Source: Madurella fahalii
Taxonomy: Eukaryota; Ascomycota; Sordariomycetes; Sordariales
Assembly (NCBI GenBank): GCA_029876055.1
Contig: CM056874.1
Span: 8,618,001 to 8,682,000 of the forward strand
Length of the DNA: 64,000 bases
Reading direction: 5' to 3'
The translations under genes were made by a program, and so were the position numbers. The notes under the pieces were generated by a model. The model ran no database searches. It was given only the letters and a program-made list of their open reading frames with translations, and was not told the origin of the DNA. Position 1 is the first letter of the stretch. Each line of letters opens with the position of its first letter. Shown piece after piece: positions 23,171-33,723 of the stretch.

Positions 23171-25581
23171 TGTACTCACCGGGTACAAGGGTCAAGCAAG
23201 CAATCGAACGAACAAACAAACAACCAAGCAAGCGGGTCTAATTTTCACCGGCTTTTTAACCTGAACGGCGCAGAACGAGAGGGTCTACCACATGGCAAAC
23301 CACACGACACAGAAATGAAATGATTTTTTTTTCCCCAAGTTGTCCAATATGGAACATGGAAAATCGGCGTCCTGGTTGGTTATCGGCGCCGTTCTTAGAT
23401 GGAGGCTGTGTGGACAGGCGACGGAGTTCGGGATTCCTTTACGAAGCGTTTACTAGGGTTGGATGGACGGACGAAAGTACGCTAATTTGTTGATTTCGGC
23501 CAAACTAAGATATCGCTATTGGTGGGTGGATAACGAAGGGTCGAGGGAGTACAGTGGAGGACACGCGTCGGTATGCGACATTTGGTTAACATTTCTATGA
23601 TTTACGTTCTTGTATTCACGAGCCAGGGACGACGCATCTAGACCTCTCTGGAAGGGGTGAGAAGGGGACAGAACCCGAGTGGTGGGACGGAGGACATACG
23701 CCTTACCAGCCAACGAACTTATCATATGGAGCTGGAGTTGGGACCAAATGGTCGAGAGAAGATCTAGTTGGTTGGTTAGGTAAAGTGATAGAGCTCTTTA
23801 ATGTCTACTGCCGGTCGAGCGGGGTGGTACGTTTGGCTACCTGATCTCAGTTTCCCCCATCTCCCGTTTCACTTTGCATGAATCTCTATGACTGAAGCTA
23901 TCCTCACATCCCTCGTCAAAGCCACCTTGAGACCTGTCCGAGAAACAATTCGCAGTGCTGATTCTAGTTCGGGCCTGCCAGGCATCCCGACAATTCGTCA
24001 TCTCGCAGCATCCACAACTTCGTCTGCTTTTCCATCCCTCCCTTTGTTTCGTTTCTTTTTTCTCCCTATTTGAAACTACCGCCACGATGTCAAGTGAAGG
24101 TGAGGAATAATGGTTGACAAAGAGAGAGCCGTATCAGACCTGCCACTGTTTCAGTTACTACGTTATCTAGGAACCGGCGGTGCTCTGCCCGACAGGTCAC
24201 GTTGCAAGGAGGTAGTGGCGCTTTCAGTTTGCAACGCTTAACCAAGTCCGACCGACCCCGTTTTGACAACGACATGGAACTGTTGCTACCCTAAACCGTC
24301 CCCCGGAGGAGCAACCTTTGCACGAGGTGCGCCGTGTTACGACTGACCACCACGAGATTTAGGGTTATCTTGGCACTACACCTTATGATACAAGTTAACC
24401 CTTGTTTGCTCAAGGTCCCGGTTCAAAATCTGTAAAATCAGAGCTCAATAGCCGAAACGGATACTTTAACGCAGGAAAATATCTAAGGGATATCAAGCAT
24501 GGTGCTAAATTACATGTTTTCTTGTACTGAGACGAGGTTGTTTTGCAGTTGTGATGAAAGATTTTGCTGACTCACCCAGGTCTTCAAACTAGGCGCTACT
24601 CTAGCGGACTAAGGGAACCTTGTACATTACGTTTTCCCATACAAACTCTCCTGGGATGGGAAATTGCTTAGGAGTTTCTCTCTCTCACACACGTTCACGA
24701 GGAACCAAAACTTAAAAGTCGTAGAAGATAATATAAAAACCAAATATAAGCGAACTCAACACGCAGAGAGGTATATTATTAGCTATTAGAGAGTTGTGCT
24801 TGGGCTGGCCTCCCCCATCCTCACCCTACGTGGTGAGGAGCACAGGAAAAGGACCATGACCCGTCCGATGATTCACCCTAGTCGACACCCTTCTCATCAT
24901 CCACTTCATCATCCTCGACATCAAACGGCCCCCATTTTCGTCCTTTTTTTTTTTCTTTTTTTCTCGTCGTTTTCTTCCAACCTCCTCTTCATCAACCCAT
25001 CCGTTGATCGTCCTTCTCATCAGACAGAGACCCAAAGCCAAATGACTGTGCCTTCTCTTTGCCAAGGGGAGGGGGTATACTTTGGGTATCAAAAGGAGAG
25101 AACATGGCAAAAACAAGACATCATGTACCAGGAAAGACCTCAAGCGGCGCAAGAGCAGAAACAAAAACAGCAAAGCAGTAGCAGTAGCGGCAACGCGACG
25201 ATGTCCCAAAAAGGAAATCGGTTTGTTTTGTGCAAAAGAGAAGTTGAGGGTTTTGCTTCAAACGGCGGGCGCCCAAGAGACGTGCAGGAGCCACGCCTAT
25301 TATCGTTCGTCGCGCGCTAAAGCTGATGGGTATCAGAGAATCAATCTTGACTGGGTATCTTGAAATGCAGATCCGATTCCGGCCAAACCCCAGCGGTGAA
25401 AGGGAAGAGGGCGTGTTCCTCTCAAGGTGGCGTGCATTGAATGATGGCGGTTGTCATCCGCGAATTCGCTCTAATTTTTCATCTTTTTTTTTGGCTTCCG
25501 TGTGCATCTTGTCTCTTGTCCCCGACGGACGTTCATGTATCAAGACAAGCCCGGATCTCAGGCGGCGGATGGCGCCGTCCT
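23171..25581. other. Intergenic region between convergent genes
   Basis: No gene supported. The part from about 24270 to 24790 is visibly more AT-rich than its surroundings. Short microsatellite-like CATC and T-rich stretches occur at about 24890-24970. Confidence 0.5.
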
Positions 25582-27545
25582 CTAAGCGGCGGCAGTCACA
25601 GCCGGGGTAGACTCCACGGGCTTGGGGGTCTCCTCCTCGGTAGCCGGGGCGGCAGCAGCGGTCTCGGCTTCGGCGGGCTTGGCGGCCTCGGCAGCGGGCT
25701 CGCTAGCAGCCTCGGTGGCGGGGACAGCAGGGACGGCGGGCGTCTCCTCGACCTTCTCCTCAGCCTTCTCGGTCTTCTCGGCCTTTCCCTTGCCCTGCAG
25801 ATGATTGTTAGCTACTATTATAACCAGACATATTCCACTCTCAACACGGACCTTGATCGTAGCACGGAGCTTGGAGAATGGCGATTTGGGCTTATCGGCC
25901 TCCTCGTCGGAAGTGGTACCCTCTTTCTTCTTGCCGAAGGCGAAAGGCAGAGAGCTCTTGCGCTTCTCAGACTTGACTTCCTTCTTGGTCTCACCGTTAA
26001 CGGCCGGAGTGGTTTCGACCGTCTCAGTGGGAGCAGTGGCAGGGGACGTGACCTCGGTCGACAGGGGCTCAGTCGTCTCGACAGCGGGGATCACCGGTGC
26101 CGTCTCGGCGACCGCCTCGGTGGCAGGGGTCTCCTCAGCAGGAGAGGCCTCAGCAGGTGCAGCAGCCTTCTTCTTACCGAATGAGATGTTGAAGAAGCTT
26201 CGAGACGGTTAGCAGAGGGCCTTTAGCAATGCGAGCCATGTTCCTTACCTAGTGCGCTTGGTGTGAGTGGGCTTGACGGCCTCGGTGGTCTCCTTCTTCT
26301 CTTCCTCCTTCTTCTCCTCCTTGTCTTCGGCCTTCTCCTCGGACTTGGCCTCAGAGGCAGCCTCAGTGGCGGCAGGAACGGGCTCGGTGGCAGCCTCGGT
26401 GGCAGCTTCGGTAGTAGCCTCGGCAGCAGGGGTCTCAACAGCGGCAGCGGCAGCGGCAGCGCTAGTCTCCGCAGGTGGCTCAACCTCAGCCTTGGCCTCG
26501 GCCTCAGCAACCTTCTTCTCTTCCTTCTTGCCGAGCAGATTGCCGAAGATGGAGGTCCGCTTGCGGCTGGCAGAGCGGCGCTTGGGCTCCTCCTTCTTCT
26601 CCTCAGCCTTCTCCTCATCCTTCTTGGCCTCCTCCTTAGCAGGCTCGACGGCAGCGGCCGTCTCAGTGGCAGCAACCTCCTCGGTGGTGGTGGCGGCGGC
26701 AGCGGCAGTAGCCTCAGGAGCCGGCTCAGCAGCCTTCTCCTCTTTCTTGACGGGAGCTGGCTTCAAGCTCTCAAGAGTCTTCTTGTACGTCTCAGACTCG
26801 GTGATGGTGGTAGCAAGCTCCTTGGCCTCCTCAATCTTGACTTTCAGCTGAGAGACCCAGTTGTCACGCTCAGCAGTGCTGGAAGCCTTGAAAGTATGCT
26901 TGTGGCCCTTGGAGGTGAAATGGAACTTGTTGGCACCGTCGACGACGGGCTCCGAAGCCTCAGCCTGGTGAACAAGTTAGCGAAGCGGCCCAAAAAGTTA
27001 TGGGCACTATCTGACATACTAGCTGGATAGCGCCGTGGGGCGTAGTCTTGTCGCCCTTCTCACTGTAGAACAGGAGACCCTTGCCAGTCTCGGCGGCCCA
27101 TGCTGTCACATGGTGGGCGACGTCTGCAACCTTGTCGGCCTTGAACGAGCTGATCGCCTTCAGGTCGATGGCCTCAGAGCCAAACCAGAAGAGCTGCTTC
27201 GTGTAGATCAGGTTCCTCGGTTCATGTTAGTCCGCTGACACAACGACCGCGGCGTCTGGGTAAGCCTTACTTGGGGAAGTTGGCGCCCTGGCCCTTGTGC
27301 TCGAGGCTGCCCTCCTCAATGGGTTTGACCTCCTCCTCCTTCTTGGCCTCTGCGGCGGCGCCGGCAGCGGTGTCGGCGGCAGCGGTGGTCTCGGCGGCCT
27401 CAGCGGCAGGGGTAGCCTCGACAGCCGGGGCAGCAGCAGTCTCGGTGGCAGCAGCGGCAGCGGTCTCGGCAGGCTTCGTCTCGACGACGGGCTCGGTGGC
27501 GGGGGTCTCCTGAGCGACCTCAGCGGGTTTCTGTGTGTCGGCCAT
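25582..27545 (-). CDS. PH-domain protein with Ala/Glu-rich low-complexity regions
   Basis: Five exons fit: 27545-27271, 27215-27020, 26964-26249, 26197-25852 and 25794-25582, with introns of 55, 55, 51 and 57 nt; total 581 residues. Residues 1-75 are Ala/Glu/Thr-rich. A pleckstrin-homology-like domain spans about 78-215: it starts at GSLEHKGQ, includes KQLFWFGSEAIDLKAIS and GLLFYSEKGD, and ends with the helix AERDNWVSQLKVKIEEA, whose Trp is the usual PH helix tryptophan. The rest is made of EEKK/Ala/Thr-rich blocks with two short basic-aromatic motifs (SIFGNLLGKKEEK and FNISFGKKK) that may be repeated linear motifs. PH domains bind phosphoinositides, so a membrane-cortex role is possible (inference); fungal proteins of this layout are sometimes labelled Meu6-like. 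The last intron is a multiple of three with no stop, so retention would add 19 residues. Confidence 0.9.
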
Positions 27546-30500
27546 TTTGAGAGAAATTTTTTTTCTTTCTTTCTTTTTTTTTATTTTGCTTGGACAGCAG
27601 GGTATCTCGAGAAAAAGAAAACGGGTATCCGGGTATCACTTGAGAGAAGACAGAGAGCAAGAAAAAACAGGTGCCAGAGTGATGGTATTAGTATCACGAG
27701 TGGCCTGCACGGATCTCGGAAAATGGCAGAAAATCCCGGCGACGAGATTTGTGTTTGAAGGGTGCAGTGGGAAGGAGAGAGAAGAGGGGAGAAGGGAGGG
27801 AGGCCTGCCGCGTGATGGCCGCCGGGGGTACTTATTTCGGCACGAGGCAGGTCACGGTGGTCAAGTTCGCGTGAAGAAAACGGCAGAGACCTCCTTGTGC
27901 AATCCGCCCCTCGGCAGCTTTCCAACCTGAAGGCTGGGCGTGCTGCCGGTCCCTGGGCTCTGACTGGCCCGACGCTCCCTCGTCTACCCGCAGGCCCCAA
28001 AACGGAAGCAAGCTCTGTGCGGCAACTCGTCAACAGAAGCCCCCAATCAGCGCCGCCCAAAGAGCCCTGCGGTGGTCCTCACCTCGAGCAGACAAAGGCG
28101 CATCGCCCTTCGTCAATGGCCAATCTTTCAGACGAGATTGCTTCAAACCGTTTTTGGGCAGGGATTCCAGTTCTCCTTCGCACGCGCTTCTGCTGCAGCC
28201 ACCAGCAGCTCAGAGACCCACAGCTGCTGCATCTCGCTGGTCAGTGCGCCTCTGGGGTTGTGTCAGCCCACAAATACTTCCGCGACAAGTACCGGCATCG
28301 CGCTGCTCACCTGCAATCCACTGCAACCGCGCCAGTCAAGCCCACCGGTTCCTGCTCCGTTTCGCCCCTCTGCGGTCGCCAGAGCACTCCCAAGGGACGC
28401 CTGCCTGTCTTCGGGTGACTTGGGCCGGCTGTCACTCGGCCAGGAAGCCTTGCCTGTCTCCCTGTCGATCAAGCCTTCCTGGTCGGGGTCTGGGGTTGCC
28501 CTCATCAAACAGCATTCTCCATCACCTAACCTGAGCTGCCACCCCCCCGTCGGCACGTCAACCACGCCGCTGCGCTGCGTGCGCTGTCGACAGCTGCTCA
28601 GAAAGCCTACCGCTGCCAATTTTAGCGTAGAGCCTACGGCACAATAGGATTTGTCTGTTACCCGGTTCCGCAATGCTCAGAGATTCCTAACCTCCGGTCC
28701 TGCAATTTGGACTCGCAGAAAGAAATCTTAACGACGAGGGCGCATAATACGGTCGTATCCCTTTTGCAGATGCTCTCACCAACCCGCTACCGCAGTATCC
28801 ACAGCTCCACCCGTAAAATTTGGTTCAGATGTTATGTGGACGTAATCAATTGAGGATCCACACCGATTCCCACTCGACTTTTCCGCTAGCCTTGCATCTC
28901 GCCGGGACCGGCGAAAGACTCCCCACATGACGTTCGGTTCGGACGAGGCCCCGATAGCTGCCGCAACGAGCCCCGGGGCTTGCAGGTCCAAGAGACATGG
29001 CGTTGTTTTCTTCCGATTGCGTGGACGGTGAGCTTGATGTCGATGTGTGCGAGATTTGAAGGCACAAGATGGATCTTAACCTCGACTGCGGTCAAGAGAA
29101 GCTCCCACTGTAAGGCACTGCGCTGGACTATCCCTCCCCTGGCGTCAGATCATCCTGACACTCTTGGCTCCACCCGACGCCGCGCATCAGTGAAACGCAG
29201 TCCCCCCCTAAGGGTTCATGGCCGAGTTTGTAGCCCTTTCCCGCGATGCGTCGTTGGCAAGTCTTTCGACTCCGTCTCTCGCCACCGCGAATGATGTGAC
29301 TACATTGTATTGTAGGTCATATAAATCCAAACGTGGCAGCCAGAGACTGACCTCGGATAGGCGTCAACCTGCTTCGCAAGCTCTTGGGGTTTTGCTTGTT
29401 GACGAGGTAACGCTTGTGACCCCACCCTGTCCCGCTCTCAGCGTCTCCCAGGCGTCTTCCGACTGCACTTTCGGTCGTCAAGGTGGTCAGAATCCAGAAG
29501 CAAGGCGAAGCTGAGTTTGTTCTCACTGGTGCCTCTTCCTCACAGGCCTGGCGTCTTTCCAAGCCGGCCAATGTCATGCAACTCTGAGGACGCATGATTC
29601 CTCAGTTGCAGGTCGCTGGGTGGGTCACACCCTGAACACCGTGCCGCCCACGAAGCCCCTTCCGCGGCTCGTTGACGCTCCTCCAAACACCGTCTTGGGA
29701 CGCATGCACATGAACTGATTGGCGTCTGGAAGCTGGCCTCTGGCGAATTCGAAAAGGATTACAGAGCGGGTCCGAGATTTGGCTATATCCAACCCGTGGC
29801 CCAATTTCGATGCCGGCCATCATACGTCAATCCTCGGAGTTTTTTTATGGCCTTCGCAGTGTATCCCGCGTAGGTCGGCAGCTATTCCCGGCAGTGTCCG
29901 TTCAGGCCTCCTCAACAGCCCGTCTCCTGCTTAACGTCTTGGCCACAACGGCGTCTTGAATTCAGACTCACCGCCCGCCCCCCTCGGACACAAGCGAAGG
30001 GCTTGCTGGCTGCCCCTGATGGCAAGGGGCGCCGCCAACCAGAACCGCTTTGTCGTGGGCACGGCGCTATCCATGTAGGGGCTGCTGACTGCGACCGGGC
30101 AGCATTGGCGGGTCCATACATGCTCCCAGAGCGGCTTTCACCCTGTGATGCGCGCTTGACCAGAATGATCTGTGCTCGCCGATTTCGTTTTTGAGGTTAG
30201 TGCCGCGATTTGGCTGCAGGGCAACAAGGTAAACAGCAGTCCGATATCTCGCTCGGGATACAGCATTGAGCAGTCCTGGTGGACGCCCGGTGAACGCCAG
30301 GGCGGACGCCAGGCAGACACACGAATCAGAAAGTTTCGTCAATGCAACCAAGTCAGCCAAGAGAGATACGGCAGGAAACTCCGATATCTCAGGGCCAGAC
30401 GGCGCTAAGTCGTTTAGGGCTAGTGCACCGATTTCGTTTAGACCCAGATCTTCAACGTTTCCACGGGTGAAGCATGCAACCGGGAACAAGAAGGACAACC

Positions 30501-33500
30501 GAAGACGGTGAAATAAAAGATCAGGATATTGGAAAGTTAGAGCCAGCGAGCATGTGCCACAGGGTAAAATATTAGACTGACCATCCGATGGATATCTTTG
30601 CCCCCAACTCCGTTACTCAGCACTTGCAGTGAATGCCCGATTTCATCTCAGATATCGACACCTGGCTCAGTGTTGAGCAGTCTCAGCCTCCATGGAAAAT
30701 ACGTTGTGCTACACTGTACTACCTATGGGGAGATATCACGATATAATGGTTACCGCTGTCTGCTCTGCACCTTTCCTTTAAAGCCAACTAGCATTACGAT
30801 ACGATAACGATCCTTTCCGGTCAGTTGCATAATCACACCCTCTCTGTCTCTTCCTCTGTTTTTTTTCTTGGGCCAGTCCTTGCTTGACGCAAGATGCGGG
30901 GGAACTTCCGCCTTACCACCCACACTTGCATCGCACCTGACCTCTTCTCCCCACCAAGTACTGCACCCAAACGTTCATGCACGATGCTGCAGGACTATAG
31001 CGGTGTTCCACTGCCCTGCAGAGCATATGTGCGAGGGCGTGGGTGCCCAGTTCCTGCAGCGCGACCCCTCCCCTTTCTCTTTTCATCCCCTACTCTTCGG
31101 CTCGATATCGAACTCCCATAACGATTTGCCTCTAAGGTAGTATCGTTCACCATACGTTCCCTCTGGTTTTTACCGCCATTATGACAAGTCATCCTCGGGT
31201 AGTGAGGTGCAAAGGCCCCACACACCCAATCCGATAAACAGGGCGATATGGGTACCGCCCGACACCAATCGTCGTGGTGGTTGCACAACCGCACAATCCG
31301 AACAGGACGGCACGCGACCCCTTAACACCCGCACTTCATATGATGGTAGTATGCGGAGAGCAGCAGCTCATCGAAACGGCTAGAGGGTTATGTTGTCACT
31401 TTTTCGAGTCGGTAATGTACAGCCGGACGCACCCATCCGGCTGCTTCGTCGATATCTTTTGAACCGACCCTTGTTATGGCCTATCTATGTCTTCCACACA
31501 CACACACACACTCTCTCTCTCTCTCTCTAAAATGGAAAGAAAAAGAAGAAGAAAAAAGAAGAAGAAGAAAACTGTGATTGTTTCATATGTTCATATAATT
31601 ACAAGATGTGTTCTCTGTCTTCTATCCCTTCTCTCCCGAGATCCGAGCAAACCTGGCCTGTACTCTTCATTAACGAGTTGACATGGGGGGGGGGGGGTCA
31701 GAGCCAGCAAATCTCCTGCGGAGTTTTCTACATTTTGCACGTGTATTGTCTGTTAACACCTTTGCGATTTCCCCTTTTACCATTCTTTATTCCCGTCGCT
31801 GCCATACTTTTACACTGTTTGGGTCGGTTGACTCGGCTTGTCACCCGGGATCTACAAGTGGAAAGATTGGCGGTGGGGGGTTTTCCGACTTCACCGCCTT
31901 CTCTCTGATCCGGTCGCTGGATGCCACCGGACCAACGAGTTGCTAGTACAACAAGGGGTTGTTTGTTGGGGAGGGATGAATTACTATTCAGGGGTCACAC
32001 AGATTAGACATGCGTTCTGCCGGCCCGCCGGTGATTTGAGACTATTCAGACATTTGGTCTTTTGGGTTACCTCTAGCTAATACAATGTCGTTGTTTATGG
32101 AACAGTTCGGTTTGCCTCTAGATGTCTTCTGTCGGTCGGCCCGGAAGACGGGAGTGGCTCTAGGCACGTTACGTCAATTTACCCGACTCATGTTTATTTC
32201 TTACATACCTAACCACCAGACAAGGTTGTCTACGCTTCCTTTCCTTTGGCCTCATTTCTTTCTTAACTGGGCACATTCATGTTTGGGACAAGTATTTCTG
32301 AACATATGATAATAGTTGGGTGGATACGACCGACATTCTTGTTATCGTGGTTCTCCCACAGTATCAATTGGCCATGCTACTGGCCCAAGTCTGGTGAGCC
32401 GCTTGGGCTCAAGATGGTGGTTCACATACAAGACTGAGGAACATGTCCTGCATCATAATGAGAGCGTAACAGAGACTAAGCGCGGCTGGAACGTTGGGCC
32501 GGAGCACAAAGCGCAAGTCTACAGCTCCCGGACTCACTTGGCTTCTGGCCTCTGACTTCTCTCCTGAAGTCCAGTTTAATGTCTTGTTTAGCGCCACTCG
32601 CTTTATTATGTGTGCTCCCATCTTGGACGAGGAGATTCGTTAGGTGGGCCTACCGCGATCTTTCCTCATGGTAATCGGGTGGGAGAATACTGCGAGTCCA
32701 TCCAGTTGAGGTAAACTCAGGGGATGCTTTCCCAGTGGCTCAGAGTGAACCAAAGCCCGACTTTCTATGACTCACATGAACCAAACGATTATCATCCTGA
32801 AAGCCTAGAGAGCGAACTCAACAACGGCATTGGAGTAACTCCGCGAGCACTCGCTTATATTGACCGACTACACGCCGTTCTCCGCAGTACCCAAGCAACG
32901 ACATCCCTGAGGACCTCTCCGATTTACAAAGAAGTCTAGCGAGCCTCCAATAAGCCGCACAACCAAGCACGTCGGCTCTTTCCTGGATCTGCTTCGTCTG
33001 ATCAACAGGGGCGTTCAGACTTCCCCAAACTTATTCCGGAGGAAGGCTCCCATCTTGGTGATGGGCCCAAGAGATTTACATGGGCTTACCAACTCTCTTC
33101 ACCTAGCGCGTGATTCAATACGATCTCGCCGCACTTTCTCCTACCCTTTCTCGCTAGACTGTCCCCAGACCCCTCCTTAAACCTTCTTCTTACGCCATCG
33201 CGCCATCGCCACCGGAGAGGCATCATCGCGAGCTAACCAACGACGACTACCAAGCACAGCGCTACGCCAGCGCGCTTGCATCATACGCAGCCAATTGACC
33301 ACAGAGGCTTGTTGCCGAGAGGCAGGTAGGTTAATTTCATCTTTTATATGGTAAGATACCATTGCACCTGATCCGCAGCACTGAGCAACGTGAAACTCTA
33401 GCGTTGCCCAGCGACTACAAAGGTTTGACCCGGCGTTTGGGCGCTGTTAAGCTGGTGGCCCCTTCCTATTCAGAGCTCCTGTATAAGAACCCAAAGTGGG

Positions 33501-33723
33501 AGCTTGTTTCGCTCTCTTCTTCCTTTTTCCTCACGCTTTCCCACAACCCCAAAAGTTCGCCCGAGGATCGCTCTCTCCAGACGGATCCCTCAGGCTTTCC
33601 CCCACTCTTCACAGCCCTGAAACATCTTCTTTGCTCATATTTACTTCGCCACCGAGTGATCAACTGTTCGCTCATCTCCTTGATCATTTCAGCCCGCCAC
33701 GTCTTGAAGCGAGCTTCTCCAAA
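27546..33723. other. 6.2-kb region without a supportable gene
   Basis: The left 500 bp hold the promoter of the PH-domain gene; its 5' flank is rich in T on the plus strand. Open frames in this block are short, overlap one another and show no known motif. The longest uninterrupted one without a better competitor is 30498-30067 on the minus strand (143 codons), which I cannot support. Microsatellites lie at 31497-31572 and a G run at 31685-31697. No transposase, reverse transcriptase or integrase similarity is visible, so if this is old repeat DNA it is beyond recognition by eye. Confidence 0.5.
31497..31572. repeat. Compound CA/CT and GAA microsatellite
   Basis: A CA run passes directly into a CT run (31497-31528), followed by an A/G-rich stretch of AGA and GAA units to about 31572. 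Confidence 0.85.

Noticed and set aside
24410..24450. GGTTCAAAATC, similar to a tRNA B box
   Set aside because: No matching A box or foldable acceptor stem at the right distance.
26263..27030. Leu/Gly-rich 255-codon open frame on the plus strand that looks like a membrane protein
   Set aside because: Antisense of the Ala/Glu-rich PH-domain gene; Leu arises from reversed GAG/AAG codons.
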